Shown: positions 9,168-20,038 of the stretch, in pieces | How positions within the stretch are numbered: the stretch's first letter is position 1 | Layout of the letters: each line of letters opens with the position of its first letter | Source: GCA-2697345 sp045565015 | Lineage (GTDB): Bacteria > Pseudomonadota > Alphaproteobacteria > Rhodobacterales > Rhodobacteraceae | Length of the DNA: 64,000 nt | Direction: 5' to 3' | NCBI GenBank assembly: GCA_045565015.1 | Contig: JBJLGD010000028.1 | Span: 62,001-126,000, forward strand | Position numbers and translations under genes: made by a program | Notes under the pieces: generated by a model | The model's database searches: none | Told to the model about the DNA's origin: nothing | Seen by the model: only the letters and a program-made list of their open reading frames with translations

Positions 9168-10427
9168 TTAATTCATTCTATCAAGAATTTCTTTGAAGTC
9201 CTTAGCCTTTCTAACTGGGCCATACGCTGCTACAGCTAGACGCTTATTTGATATTAAACTTTCAGAAAAGGCTTTGACGCTATCGACGCTAACGTTGTCA
9301 ATTTTTTCGACTGTATCTGCTAGGTCAGGTACAACTCCCCAAATGCTGACTAGCCTTGCAAGCCTTTCTGCACGAGATGAAGAACTTTCTAACCCCATCA
9401 GAAGGCCCGCCTTCATTTGGGTTTTTGCCCTATCGACTTCTTTTACCATTAAATCTTCACAGACACGCTTTAACTCATCTAAAATTATATCAGAAATGCT
9501 GGAGATAGATCCCTCGGAGGTTCCAGTGTATATCGTTAATAAGCCTATATCTGAATATGCCGCTAATTGTGAAAATATAGAGTAACATAGCCCGCGTTTT
9601 TCTCGTATTTCTTGAAAGAGCCTTGAAGACATTCCTCCACCAAATAAACTTGCAAATGTTTGAGCTGTATAGAAATTCTTATCCCTATAGCCACACGCCT
9701 GTAATCCTATGGCAAGGTGAGCCTGTTCTAATGTTTTTACAACCTTCTTACTCCCATTGGCGAATTTGGCTGGCTGAACACTTTCAACTCTCCTAGCAGG
9801 TAAATCACCAAAAATCTTTTCTGCTAAGCGTACTATTTCATCATGATCAACAGCGCCTGCTGCAGATAAAATCAATTTTTCTGGGTTATAATGACGAGAA
9901 ACAAACTTGGATAAATCGTTTTTAGTGAAACTTGAAACTTTTTCTATTGGGCCAAGTATAGTTCTACCCAAAGATTGATCAGGAAATGCGATTTCCTGCA
10001 ACCAATCAAAAATTACATCATCAGGTGTGTCTAACGACATTCCAATCTCTTGTATTATTACACTCCGTTCGACCTCTATTTCTTTCTCTTCAAATGTTGG
10101 GTTGCGCAAAATATCACCAATAACATCAATAGCTAAACTAACATCCTTTTTCAGGACACGGGTATAATAAGCAGTCATTTCTTTGCTAGTGTAAGCATTA
10201 ATATACCCACCGACATCTTCTATTTGTTCAGCTATTTCAAGTGCTGTTCTGTTAGTGGTCCCCTTAAAAGCCATGTGTTCCAAAAAATGAGCAATACCAT
10301 TTTGTTCAACACTTTCGTGTCTTCCACCGGCACTCACCCATATACCGATTGTTGCACTTTCTAAACCTGGCATATTCTCTGTTACAATGCGAAAGCCATT
10401 AGCTAGAGTGTGTAATTGATTGCTCAA
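9168..10427 (-). CDS. M16 family zinc peptidase (mitochondrial processing peptidase-like)
   Basis: This 419-residue protein is a bacterial relative of the mitochondrial processing peptidase beta subunit and of Bacillus YmxG. The inverted zinc motif HFLEH (47-51), with a distal glutamate in ERSVIIQEI (about residue 127), makes it catalytically competent. The second M16 domain follows from about residue 165 and includes GGGMSSRLFQEIREKRGLCY. No signal peptide is seen, so it probably acts in the cytoplasm on short peptides. It lies 2 bases downstream of thrC and 3 bases upstream of the acetyltransferase, deep in the cytochrome oxidase operon. Confidence 0.95.
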   Translation of the reverse strand: MSNQLHTLANGFRIVTENMPGLESATIGIWVSAGGRHESVEQNGIAHFLEHMAFKGTTNRTALEIAEQIEDVGGYINAYTSKEMTAYYTRVLKKDVSLAIDVIGDILRNPTFEEKEIEVERSVIIQEIGMSLDTPDDVIFDWLQEIAFPDQSLGRTILGPIEKVSSFTKNDLSKFVSRHYNPEKLILSAAGAVDHDEIVRLAEKIFGDLPARRVESVQPAKFANGSKKVVKTLEQAHLAIGLQACGYRDKNFYTAQTFASLFGGGMSSRLFQEIREKRGLCYSIFSQLAAYSDIGLLTIYTGTSEGSISSISDIILDELKRVCEDLMVKEVDRAKTQMKAGLLMGLESSSSRAERLARLVSIWGVVPDLADTVEKIDNVSVDSVKAFSESLISNKRLAVAAYGPVRKAKDFKEILDRMN

Positions 10428-10429
10428 AT

Positions 10430-11812
10430 TTAAATCCTTTCCAGAATAATTTTCTTAATAATTTCAAGATCTATTTTTAACTCGGTAATTCTTTCGTCCT
10501 TATCAAATAGATCAGTTATATAGTTTAAACTTTCAGGTTGTTTCCCTGTAGCATTTTGGAATGCCGTTGAAAATTTCCCTGGATGCGCTGTAGCGAGTGT
10601 TATCATTGTTTCTTCACTTATATTATCTTCTGCGACTTTCAGACCAATCGCTGTATGAGGACAAACATCTAATTTGTAATTCTTGCGTACTTCCATTATT
10701 GTTTTGGCTGTTTGCGCCTCGCTAACTCTACCTGAAGAATAATATTTAAGTAAATTGGTATAAGCCAATTTTTGAAGCTCACAACTTCCACTATTATTGA
10801 AACTCTCAAAAAATTTACAAACTTTTGTAGTATCTTTATTCAGAGCATAATAAACAGCTCGTTCAAAATTAGAGCTAACCTGAATATCCATCGAGGGGCT
10901 TATCGATGGTTTAACCTCCGCTCTAGTATAATGACCACTTATTAGAGTATTATGGAGTATATCATTTTGGTTAGTCGCTATGTATAATTTAGATATAGGT
11001 AAACCCATTTGTTTTGCCATATAGCCAGCGAATATATCACCAAAATTACCCGTTGGAACGGTATAACTAACATGATGGCAATCACTATCAAGTGATGAAA
11101 ATGATGAAAAATAATATACAATTTGAGCCATTATTCGAGCCCAGTTAATCGAATTTACACCTGAAAGATTAACTTTGTCACGAAATACCAGATCACTAAA
11201 TAAATCTTTAACAATTTTCTGACAATCATCAAAATCGCCATCTATTGAAATTGCATGCACATTATTTTCTGATGGAGTTGACATCTGACGGCGTTGAACC
11301 TCAGACACCCGTCCTCTTGGAAAAAATATAAATACATCAACTTCTTTTAACCCTTTGAATGCCTCTATTGCCGCTGACCCGGTGTCGCCTGAAGTTGCTC
11401 CTATGATAGTAACCCGTCTGCCAGACTTTGCCAGAGATACCCTAAAAAGTTGACCAATAAGTTGCATAGCAAAATCTTTAAATGCTAGAGTAGGTCCATG
11501 GAATAGCTCTAGCAAGAAATGCTTTTCACTAAGTCTTTGAATAGGAGCTCTAGCCATATGTCTAAAGTTTGAATAAGATTTATTTATTATTTCTTGGAAT
11601 TCTTCTCTAGAGAATGCATCGCGCACAAAAGGCTCCATTACAGTATAGGCTATCTCCTCATAAGAACTTCCTTTGAATTCAAGGATAGTCTCTTTACTGA
11701 GAATCGGAACACACTTAGGAAGATATAATCCTCCGTCTCTGGCTAATCCTGATAGCATGGCCTCTTCAAAGTTTAACTCTGGCGCCGTTCCTCTGGTAGA
11801 AATATATCGCAT
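10430..11812 (-). CDS. thrC: threonine synthase
   Basis: Threonine synthase converts O-phosphohomoserine to threonine with pyridoxal phosphate. The 460-residue length and N-terminal MRYISTRG match the long bacterial/fungal class. The PLP lysine is K112 within FHGPTLAFKDFAMQ. The phosphate-binding PTGNFGDIFAGY and the GATSGDTGSAAIEAF block are present. It follows the SURF1 gene by 9 bases and precedes the M16 peptidase by 2, so an amino-acid biosynthesis gene is translated as part of the oxidase assembly operon. This arrangement is also known in Rhodobacterales. Confidence 0.97.
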   Translation of the reverse strand: MRYISTRGTAPELNFEEAMLSGLARDGGLYLPKCVPILSKETILEFKGSSYEEIAYTVMEPFVRDAFSREEFQEIINKSYSNFRHMARAPIQRLSEKHFLLELFHGPTLAFKDFAMQLIGQLFRVSLAKSGRRVTIIGATSGDTGSAAIEAFKGLKEVDVFIFFPRGRVSEVQRRQMSTPSENNVHAISIDGDFDDCQKIVKDLFSDLVFRDKVNLSGVNSINWARIMAQIVYYFSSFSSLDSDCHHVSYTVPTGNFGDIFAGYMAKQMGLPISKLYIATNQNDILHNTLISGHYTRAEVKPSISPSMDIQVSSNFERAVYYALNKDTTKVCKFFESFNNSGSCELQKLAYTNLLKYYSSGRVSEAQTAKTIMEVRKNYKLDVCPHTAIGLKVAEDNISEETMITLATAHPGKFSTAFQNATGKQPESLNYITDLFDKDERITELKIDLEIIKKIILERI

Positions 11813-11821
11813 TCGGGCCTC

Positions 11822-12499
11822 TTAACTATTTTTCTCAACTCTAATACGCCAAAGTAGATATACTGTCATCCCCAACCAAACGAAAGCTAACGAAAACCAA
11901 GTTATAGCATATTGAAAATGGTTATTCGGAATCCTTACAGAGCTTATAGGTAACATCATCACATTTGAGTTATTGGGGGTTATACTCCTAGCAACTAGTA
12001 GAATGGGCTTTGTATTAAGTTCTAACGCAATTCTTTTTATATCTCTTGCAAACCAGATTTTTTTTTCCTGATCTGGTTCGGGCGTAAAACTATCGATTTC
12101 ATCTGGCCAATAAAGATTTCCCAAAACATCTACTCTTCGTGTAACCCTTAATTTATTTTTACGTTCTAGACTAATAAAACCCTGATCCAACAAAATTTTA
12201 CCGCTTAGAGTTTCAAAAACACTGATCAGACGATAACCAGCTCCCTTAGTTTTGAGTGAAATAAGAACATGTGCTTCCTCTTGCAGGATTTGCCCCTCAG
12301 CTCTCACTGGTAAATACTGATCTTTTCGAGTAATTAATTCCAAATTGAGTTCTACTGGTTCTGCCGTTATTGTATTATCAATATCGCTTAAAATAGCCTG
12401 CTTCCATGATAATCTGTGAACTTGCCAAAAACCCAAGGAAACTAAAACTAAGACACCGCACATACCGAGAAGTAGGGGAATGAAAAAATTTTTCTCCAC
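11822..12499 (-). CDS. SURF1 family cytochrome oxidase assembly protein
   Basis: SURF1 proteins assist heme a insertion into subunit I of cytochrome c oxidase in the inner membrane. The 225-residue chain has the family topology: a transmembrane helix near residues 8-28, a periplasmic domain, and a second helix near 196-216. The conserved NNHFQYAITWFSLA just before the second helix and the early GFWQVHRLSWK are diagnostic. It is the sixth gene of the ctaC-led run, 54 bases after ctaE and 9 bases before thrC. Confidence 0.93.
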   Translation of the reverse strand: MEKNFFIPLLLGMCGVLVLVSLGFWQVHRLSWKQAILSDIDNTITAEPVELNLELITRKDQYLPVRAEGQILQEEAHVLISLKTKGAGYRLISVFETLSGKILLDQGFISLERKNKLRVTRRVDVLGNLYWPDEIDSFTPEPDQEKKIWFARDIKRIALELNTKPILLVARSITPNNSNVMMLPISSVRIPNNHFQYAITWFSLAFVWLGMTVYLLWRIRVEKNS

Positions 12500-12553
12500 C
12501 TACTGCGCCTCAGGTTTTCTCGATGATGGAGCTACCCAACTCGTTATAATGAA

Positions 12554-13354
12554 TTAACCGCCCCACACATAAACTGCCAAAAATAAAAATAACCAAACAA
12601 CGTCAACAAAGTGCCAATACCATGCAGCAGCTTCAAAACCGATATGACGCTCCGGGGTAAAGTGCCCGGCATATGTTCTTATAAGACATACCCCCAAGAA
12701 GATTGTCCCAATTAAAACATGGAAGCCGTGAAACCCAGTAGCCATAAAGAAGTTCGCTCCATAAATATTACCAGAAAATCCAAAGGCTGCATGACCATAC
12801 TCATAGGCTTGAAACCCGGTAAATAACGCACCAAGGAGGATTGCTAAAATAAGCCCATTCTTGAGATCTTTACGATTATTTTCATGAACCAAAGCATGAT
12901 GTGCCCAGGTTGCTGCTGCTCCAGAGCATAAGAGAATAAGCGTGTTGATTAATGGTAAATGCCAAGGGTCAAAAGTTTCTATTCCTACTGGTGGCCAAAC
13001 TCCGTCAATTGCTGGTGAATTTGGGCCCATTGGATACATTGCATGCTTAAAAAACGACCAAAACCAGGCAAGAAAGAACATAACCTCAGAAGTTATAAAA
13101 AATATGAAACCGTATCTTAAGCCAATCCTTACGACTGGTGTATGATCTCCAACGTTACTCTCGTCTATTACATCTGCCCACCAGGTAAACATCACATACA
13201 AAACAGCTACTAGCCCTATAACTGCCAACCACGGGCTAGATCCATGCATCCACCTTACAACTCCTGTGAGCATCGCAAAAGCAGCAACAGCACCTAAAAA
13301 TGGATTAATTGATGGTGATAAAATATGATAATCATGATTTTTTGAATGTGCCAT
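12554..13354 (-). CDS. ctaE: cytochrome c oxidase subunit III
   Basis: This is subunit III of the aa3-type cytochrome c oxidase, a seven-helix membrane protein that stabilises proton uptake by subunit I. The 266-residue length is standard. HDYHILSPSINPFLGA opens the protein; FFLAWFWSFFKHAMYP and ATGFHGFHVLIG are signature helices, the latter including the conserved HGFH. It ends with AAAWYWHFVDVVWLFLF. Only 20 bases separate it from the ctaG stop. In Rhodobacterales ctaE follows ctaG in just this way. Confidence 0.97.
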   Translation of the reverse strand: MAHSKNHDYHILSPSINPFLGAVAAFAMLTGVVRWMHGSSPWLAVIGLVAVLYVMFTWWADVIDESNVGDHTPVVRIGLRYGFIFFITSEVMFFLAWFWSFFKHAMYPMGPNSPAIDGVWPPVGIETFDPWHLPLINTLILLCSGAAATWAHHALVHENNRKDLKNGLILAILLGALFTGFQAYEYGHAAFGFSGNIYGANFFMATGFHGFHVLIGTIFLGVCLIRTYAGHFTPERHIGFEAAAWYWHFVDVVWLFLFLAVYVWGG

Positions 13355-13374
13355 TTTAATCCCCTTGGTCAGCT

Positions 13375-13956
13375 TTAATCAGATTTAATGTTAGGTAAAG
13401 GTTGCGAAATCAATCTAGCTTCGTCAACTATTTCTTGTTCAAAAAAAGTATAACTTAGTGTTATCTGTTCAATAAATTTCCCATCTCTGTCATTTTCAAT
13501 CTCCGGATCGATATAAAACGTAACTGGCATTTGAACTCTTTCACCCGGCGCTAAAATTTGTTCTTCAAAACAAAAGCAATCTATTTTAGTAAAAAATGAA
13601 CCTGCACTAAAAGGAAAAACATTATAACTAGCGGTGCCCATTATAGGCCTATCCGTAGGATTATATGCTTCGTAAAATGCTAAAGCTGTTTCTCCTATTT
13701 TTAATTTGACCTCTTTTTGTACTGGCCTGAACTCCCATTCTAGCCCACGATCAACTGAACCATCGAACCGTACCTTGATCTCCTTATTAATAACTACATT
13801 AGGCCCACTACTCGCCGTCAGTGTAGTACCAGCAAATCCGGTGACCCTACAAAACCAATCATAGAATGGCACTGAAGCAAATGCTAAGCTAACCATAGTA
13901 ACCACAACAATAGACAAAAGTGTGAATACTTTTTTATTTTTCTTTGCTAGCTCCAT
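13375..13956 (-). CDS. ctaG: cytochrome c oxidase assembly protein CtaG/Cox11
   Basis: Cox11 delivers copper to the CuB site of subunit I. The protein has a single N-terminal anchor helix (about residues 10-29) and a periplasmic immunoglobulin-like domain. The copper-binding CFCF motif is intact as IDCFCFEEQ, with C127 and C129, and a further conserved cysteine is C36 in DWFCRVTG. The 193-residue length is typical. It starts 1 base after the small membrane-protein gene stop, implying translational coupling. Confidence 0.96.
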   Translation of the reverse strand: MELAKKNKKVFTLLSIVVVTMVSLAFASVPFYDWFCRVTGFAGTTLTASSGPNVVINKEIKVRFDGSVDRGLEWEFRPVQKEVKLKIGETALAFYEAYNPTDRPIMGTASYNVFPFSAGSFFTKIDCFCFEEQILAPGERVQMPVTFYIDPEIENDRDGKFIEQITLSYTFFEQEIVDEARLISQPLPNIKSD

Positions 13957-13957
13957 T

Positions 13958-14152
13958 TTAATCTTTTATTTCTGGTAAAAGTGACGGACGTACTACGTGA
14001 TCATATGCTTCTAAACCATTTCCGTTGGAAACCTTCACTATTGTAAGGCAGAATATTAACGCAACAAACCCTATTAAAATAACACTTAACCAAACGTTTC
14101 TATTTAACCTTCTACTATGTAATTCATGTGATCGTCGTATACTCAAAACCAT
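13958..14152 (-). CDS. small CoxF-like membrane protein of the cytochrome oxidase operon
   Basis: This 64-residue single-span membrane protein sits between ctaB and ctaG. A basic N-terminus (RRSHELHSRRLNRN) is followed by one hydrophobic helix (about residues 20-42) and ends in a short polar tail with AYDHVVRPSLLPE. Small ORFs of this pattern are conserved at this position in alphaproteobacterial oxidase operons, and some are annotated CoxF. Its start overlaps the ctaB 3' end by 10 bases, which argues that it is real and translationally coupled. A role in oxidase assembly is inferred from position alone. Confidence 0.8.
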   Translation of the reverse strand: MVLSIRRSHELHSRRLNRNVWLSVILIGFVALIFCLTIVKVSNGNGLEAYDHVVRPSLLPEIKD

Positions 14153-15078
14153 GCCTCCAAACCAAAACTAACCCAGACTGCTTGAATCGCTAGAGCAAGA
14201 AAATGAAGGAATAGATAAGATAAAGATTGTCTGAAGAATTTTCTTTCTTTTAAGTTATTATCGAGTTTCGAAACGTTTTCGTCCCGCTTTGTTAAATTCC
14301 ACGCTCCGTTAACAAACCTGATGTTTAGTATCACTGCTGTAAATAGATATATCAAGCCACCAATACTTGTGAACGCTAAGCCAATCGCAACGGGAACCAA
14401 AAGAAAAGTATATAACAGTATATGACGGCGCGTTTTATTCTCTCCGTGTGTAACAGTGAGCATGGGGACTCCCGCCTCCGTATATTCATCGTTCATGAAT
14501 AATGCCAAGGCCCAGAAATGAGGTGGTGTCCATAGGAATATTAACATAAACATCATTAGACTCTCTGTAGATACTTGTCCTGTCGCAACGGCCCAACCTA
14601 TCATAGGTGGAAACGCTCCAGCAGCCCCTCCAATTACGATATTTTGAGGAGTCAATCTTTTTAACCACATAGTGTAAACAACGACATAGAAAAATATGGT
14701 AAATGCAAGCAGGCCTGCAGCAAACCAGTTCGCTGCTAATCCCAACATGGTAACAGAAATGAAAGACAACCAAAGACCAAAGGACAGCGCCTCACCTGGT
14801 TTAATACTTCCCATAGGTACTGGACGCTCGGATGTTCTTCGCATCAGCGCATCAATATCATGATCAAACCACATATTTAGTGCTCCCGAAGCCCCACCCC
14901 CAACTGCTATGAATAAAATAGATGTGAATGCAATAAACGGGTGAGTATTTCCAGGTGCAACAAATAGACCCACAGCCGCGGTAAATATTACAAGTGACAT
15001 CACTCGCGGTTTCAATAATGCGAAATAATCAGTAAATTCTGCTTCTCTGTATTCTATATGAGTCGTTACATTAGTCAT
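14143..15078 (-). CDS. ctaB: protoheme IX farnesyltransferase (heme O synthase)
   Basis: This UbiA-superfamily enzyme transfers a farnesyl group to protoheme IX, making heme O for the oxidase. It is a 311-residue polytopic membrane protein. The first aspartate-rich motif is NMWFDHDID (68-76) and the loop TMWLKRLTPQN follows further on; both are hallmarks of heme O synthase. It starts about 40 bases after the ctaC stop. In many bacteria ctaD lies in this gap, but the spacing here leaves no room for subunit I. Confidence 0.96.
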   Translation of the reverse strand: MTNVTTHIEYREAEFTDYFALLKPRVMSLVIFTAAVGLFVAPGNTHPFIAFTSILFIAVGGGASGALNMWFDHDIDALMRRTSERPVPMGSIKPGEALSFGLWLSFISVTMLGLAANWFAAGLLAFTIFFYVVVYTMWLKRLTPQNIVIGGAAGAFPPMIGWAVATGQVSTESLMMFMLIFLWTPPHFWALALFMNDEYTEAGVPMLTVTHGENKTRRHILLYTFLLVPVAIGLAFTSIGGLIYLFTAVILNIRFVNGAWNLTKRDENVSKLDNNLKERKFFRQSLSYLFLHFLALAIQAVWVSFGLEAWF

Positions 15079-15118
15079 ATTACTTCTACATTAGTTCCAA
15101 GTATGGTCTTAATTAATT

Positions 15119-16000
15119 TCAATCAATCGATGCTAGTTTCGTAACCCGAGGTATACCAGCATATTCTTCGATAGCGCTATCAAGCCAGGTTTCATATTTA
15201 TCTTGGCTTACTACTTTAACGGTAATAGGCATGTAGGCATGGGACTTCCCACACAGTTCTGAACACTGTCCAAAATATATACCTTCCTTATCAGCTTTAA
15301 ACCACAGCTCCGCCAATCTGCCTGGAACACCATCTTGTTTGACTCCAAAAGCTGGAATAGTCCACGCATGGATCACATCTGCACCTGTAACTTGAATTAC
15401 GATTGTTTTATCCACGGGTATTACTAAGGCAGTATCAGTCGCCAGCAAAAACTCATCTTCTGAATATCCGGCCTCATTCAATTCATTAATAGTCTCAGGA
15501 CTTATTCTATTCTCTCCAGCCCCTATCATGAAACTATCGAACTCAAATTCATGATCTACATACTCATAACTCCAGTACCATTGATTACCCGTTGCTTTAA
15601 TTACGACTTCACCGTCTGGTATTATTTGAGATTTGAACAGAACCGGAATCGAAAATGCACCTATAAATATGAGAATTAGAACTGGTACCAAAGTCCAAGC
15701 AGTTTCCAACGTTGAGTTATGCGTAAATGTTGCTGGTTCAGGGTTTCTTGCCCGGTTAAATTTTACAATCGCATAAACTAGAAGAAAAGTTACAAAGAGA
15801 GTAATTACTGTCACGATGACTAAAAGAAAGTTATCCAACCACTGTAAATCTCTAGCCATCTCTGTAACAGCTGGTTGAAAGCCCAGACCATGCGGGATCG
15901 GTTTTCCTATTATCTGAAGATTATCCGACACAGATTCAGCTAGTGCTGCTTTTACAGAAAAAAGGAAGGTGAATATAATAGAAAATTTTAAAAATCTCAT
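15119..16000 (-). CDS. ctaC: cytochrome c oxidase subunit II
   Basis: Subunit II receives electrons from cytochrome c through its binuclear CuA centre. A signal peptide (about residues 1-21) precedes two transmembrane helices near 55-80 and 100-120. The CuA ligands are all present: H211 in DVIHAW, then C246, E248, C250, H254 and M257 in FGQCSELCGKSHAYM. The 293-residue length is normal. It is the first gene of the minus-strand oxidase run and diverges from tldD. The catalytic subunit gene ctaD must be elsewhere in the genome, as in Paracoccus and Rhodobacter. Confidence 0.97.
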   Translation of the reverse strand: MRFLKFSIIFTFLFSVKAALAESVSDNLQIIGKPIPHGLGFQPAVTEMARDLQWLDNFLLVIVTVITLFVTFLLVYAIVKFNRARNPEPATFTHNSTLETAWTLVPVLILIFIGAFSIPVLFKSQIIPDGEVVIKATGNQWYWSYEYVDHEFEFDSFMIGAGENRISPETINELNEAGYSEDEFLLATDTALVIPVDKTIVIQVTGADVIHAWTIPAFGVKQDGVPGRLAELWFKADKEGIYFGQCSELCGKSHAYMPITVKVVSQDKYETWLDSAIEEYAGIPRVTKLASID

Positions 16001-16154
16001 CTAGTAATTCCTAAAAATAATTAATGGTATTGCAACACGCTGAACTTTATATAGTATTTCGCAGAGACCATATAAACCACTAGGTAGCAAGTATTTGAGG
16101 CTCTTTCGCGCTACCATGCCGCAGGCTTTTGACACAACAATTTAGAAAGTTTTA

Positions 16155-17585
16155 ATGAATAGGATACTACAAAATAAATTCAATCCATTTGAGACGCACC
16201 TGGACTATCAAAACACTTTAGATACGTTAAGAAATGCAGCAAAAGGCGCTGACGATTGCGAACTATTTCTTGAAAGTTCGAGAAAAGAAAATTTTACTTT
16301 ACAAAATAATATATTAAAAAATGCTAATTTTAGTAATGTTCAAGGGTTTGGTCTTAGAGTAGTGAAAGGTGAAAAAACTGGTTATGCGCACTCAAATGAA
16401 ATAAATCAGAAATCGATTAAAAGAGCAGCAAAAAGTTCAGCAAAAACTCAAGGAAGAAATCAAAATAAAATATCGCCTCCTCCAAACGGTAAGAATATGG
16501 AGCTTTATTTAGCAGATAATCCTATTAATGAATTTAGTGTTTCCAAGAAGGTTCAGCTTTTACAAGAAATTGACTCTTTTGCCCATGAGCTCGATCATAG
16601 AGTTGTCCAAGCATCTATAAATCTATCGTCGTCAATCCAGGAAATCTCAATATTACGACCTGAGGGGTCTAAGTTTACGGATTCTAGACCTATGACTCGT
16701 CTAAATATATCAGTAATCGTGGAACAAAATGGTCGTCGAGAAATTGGAACTTCTGGACTTGGTGGAAGACATAAATTAGAAATTTTGATGTGCAGTAAAA
16801 GCTGGAAACCCCTAGTGGAGGAGGCTCTGCGAATTGCCCTAGTGAATTTAAAGGCTGTAGAAGCCCCAGCTGGTATAATGGATGTTGTCCTTGGACCAGG
16901 CTGGCCAGGCATTCTACTGCATGAAGCAATCGGACATGGTTTAGAGAGCGATTTTAATAGAAAAAAGACAAGCGCATTCAGTGAACTAATGGGAAAAAAT
17001 ATTGCGGCTAAAGGAGTCACTATATTGGACGATGGTACGATTCCCAGCAAACGTGGTTCAATCTCGATAGATGATGAAGGTACTCCAGGCGAAAAAACTA
17101 TCCTCATAGAGAATGGGCAATTAATAGGGTATATGCATGATCGTCAAAATGCTAGACTAATGGGCTTGGAGTCAACAGGTAATGGAAGAAGGGAAAGCTA
17201 TGCTTATCCTCCTTTACCACGCATGACGAATACTTACATGCTACCAGGTTCTGATGACCCTGAAACTATCTTAAGTAATTTAAAGGATGGTCTATACGCA
17301 GTTGGGTTTGGCGGTGGTCAGGTAGATATAACAAATGGAAAATTTGTTTTCTCTTGCAATGAAGCTTACCAAGTAAAAAACGGAAAAATACTACACCCTG
17401 TAAAAGGCGCAACAATAATAGGTGATGGAGCAACAGCTCTGAAAAATATTCGGGCCGTGGGAAATGATCTTAAACTAGACCCTGGTATTGGGAATTGTGG
17501 AAAAGCTGGTCAATGGGTTCCAGTAGGTGTTGGGCAACCAACGTTGATGATTGGAGGTTTGACTATTGGTGGAGCAAAAATATAA
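16155..17585 (+). CDS. tldD: metalloprotease TldD
   Basis: TldD forms a heterodimer with TldE/PmbA that degrades unfolded peptides and matures some ribosomally made peptides. The zinc site is HEAIGHGLE, with H256, E257 and H261, and the late FSCNEAY supplies the cysteine ligand expected in TldD. The 476-residue length is typical. The partner tldE is not in the window. A tldD gene divergent from ctaC is usual in Rhodobacterales. The gene ends against a strong bidirectional terminator shared with groEL. Confidence 0.95.
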   Translation: MNRILQNKFNPFETHLDYQNTLDTLRNAAKGADDCELFLESSRKENFTLQNNILKNANFSNVQGFGLRVVKGEKTGYAHSNEINQKSIKRAAKSSAKTQGRNQNKISPPPNGKNMELYLADNPINEFSVSKKVQLLQEIDSFAHELDHRVVQASINLSSSIQEISILRPEGSKFTDSRPMTRLNISVIVEQNGRREIGTSGLGGRHKLEILMCSKSWKPLVEEALRIALVNLKAVEAPAGIMDVVLGPGWPGILLHEAIGHGLESDFNRKKTSAFSELMGKNIAAKGVTILDDGTIPSKRGSISIDDEGTPGEKTILIENGQLIGYMHDRQNARLMGLESTGNGRRESYAYPPLPRMTNTYMLPGSDDPETILSNLKDGLYAVGFGGGQVDITNGKFVFSCNEAYQVKNGKILHPVKGATIIGDGATALKNIRAVGNDLKLDPGIGNCGKAGQWVPVGVGQPTLMIGGLTIGGAKI

Positions 17586-17609
17586 AAGGCCCATTATAAT
17601 GGGCCTTTT
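17584..17609. terminator. bidirectional intrinsic terminator between tldD and groEL
   Basis: A perfect 26-bp palindrome, AAAAGGCCCATTA followed by its complement TAATGGGCCTTTT, lies between the convergent tldD and groEL genes. A GC-rich stem with A-tract and T-tract on opposite sides works in both directions. Confidence 0.9.
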
Positions 17610-17635
17610 ATGTTATTAATTATTTGGAGGAGCGA

Positions 17636-19300
<1,665 letters not shown>

Positions 19301-19335
19301 TTTCTCCGCTCCTATTCATAATAATTGTGATGCGA

Positions 19336-19623
19336 TTAAGACAAAATGCCTAAAATATCGCTCTCTTTCATAATCAATAGCTCTTCGCCATCAACTGTTA
19401 CTTCGGTTCCCGACCATTTTCCAAATAGAACTTTGTCTCCTGTGGATACGGCCATTTCAATTAGTTCACCACTATCTTTACGGGATCCCTCTCCTGCAGC
19501 GACGATTTCGCCTTCTGCTGGTTTTTCTTTTGCGCTGTCAGGGATGATTAAACCCCCTGCAGTTTTTTCTTCGCTTTCTACGCGCCTTACCAGCACGCGG
19601 TCGTGAAGCGGTTTTAATGCCAT
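19336..19623 (-). CDS. groS: co-chaperonin GroES (10 kDa)
   Basis: GroES is the heptameric lid of the GroEL chamber. All 95 residues align with the usual length. KPLHDRVLVRRVESEEKTAGGLIIPDSAKEK-type N-terminal sequence is seen, including the mobile loop (EEKTAGGLIIPD), and the protein ends LIMKESDILGIL. It is the first gene of the groESL operon. A CIRCE element begins about 50 bases upstream of the start codon, indicating HrcA repression released by heat shock. Confidence 0.99.
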   Translation of the reverse strand: MALKPLHDRVLVRRVESEEKTAGGLIIPDSAKEKPAEGEIVAAGEGSRKDSGELIEMAVSTGDKVLFGKWSGTEVTVDGEELLIMKESDILGILS

Positions 19624-19674
19624 TTTACTAGCTCCTTAACTAACGGTTTAAATTTAGGTCCATAATTCGGACAG

Positions 19675-19701
19675 TTGTCACTCTCACCATAAGAGTGCTA
19701 A
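19675..19701 (-). promoter_or_regulatory. CIRCE operator (HrcA site) of groESL
   Basis: Read on the gene strand, TTAGCACTC, a nine-base spacer and GAGTGACAA form a CIRCE element. The first half is a perfect consensus; the second differs from GAGTGCTAA at two positions. It lies between the predicted -10 box and the groES start, the normal position for HrcA repression. Confidence 0.92.
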
Positions 19702-19708
19702 CAAACTG

Positions 19709-19737
19709 CAGATATGTATCACCGACAACAGAGTCAA
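19709..19737 (-). promoter_or_regulatory. putative sigma-70 promoter of groESL
   Basis: On the minus strand TTGACT (19737-19732) and TATCTG (19714-19709) are 17 bases apart, directly upstream of CIRCE. The -35 is good and the -10 mediocre. A heat-shock sigma factor promoter could overlap but is not evident. Confidence 0.5.
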
Positions 19738-20038
19738 GTACCAAGGTAATAAAAATCTTTCATTAATTCCTGAATTTAAAACAAATAAAAGAAATAAACT
19801 AAACTTGTCCTTTAACTTTTACACCTAGAATACTGAAAAATTAGATCAATAACATTTTTCTGAAGAGAAGAGTTCATAGCTCGGGTAACATACTTCAATT
19901 TTTGATAAAAAATATGTTACTTGATTAGTCGTCTATTCATGGCTTTACAGAAGATAACATTGTCGCTATAACCGCGTCGATTTTAAATCTTTAATTACTC
20001 TACCTGACAACCAAAAAACTTAAAAAAAGGATAAGTTC
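19738..20038. other. intergenic region between divergent groESL and hppA
   Basis: About 300 bases without a convincing ORF. The sequence is very AT-rich. The one structure I see is an 8-bp inverted repeat, GTAACATA (19885-19892) and TATGTTAC (19913-19920), about 120 bases before the pyrophosphatase start. AAAAAAAGGATAAG just before the ATG of hppA supplies its ribosome-binding site. Confidence 0.6.
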
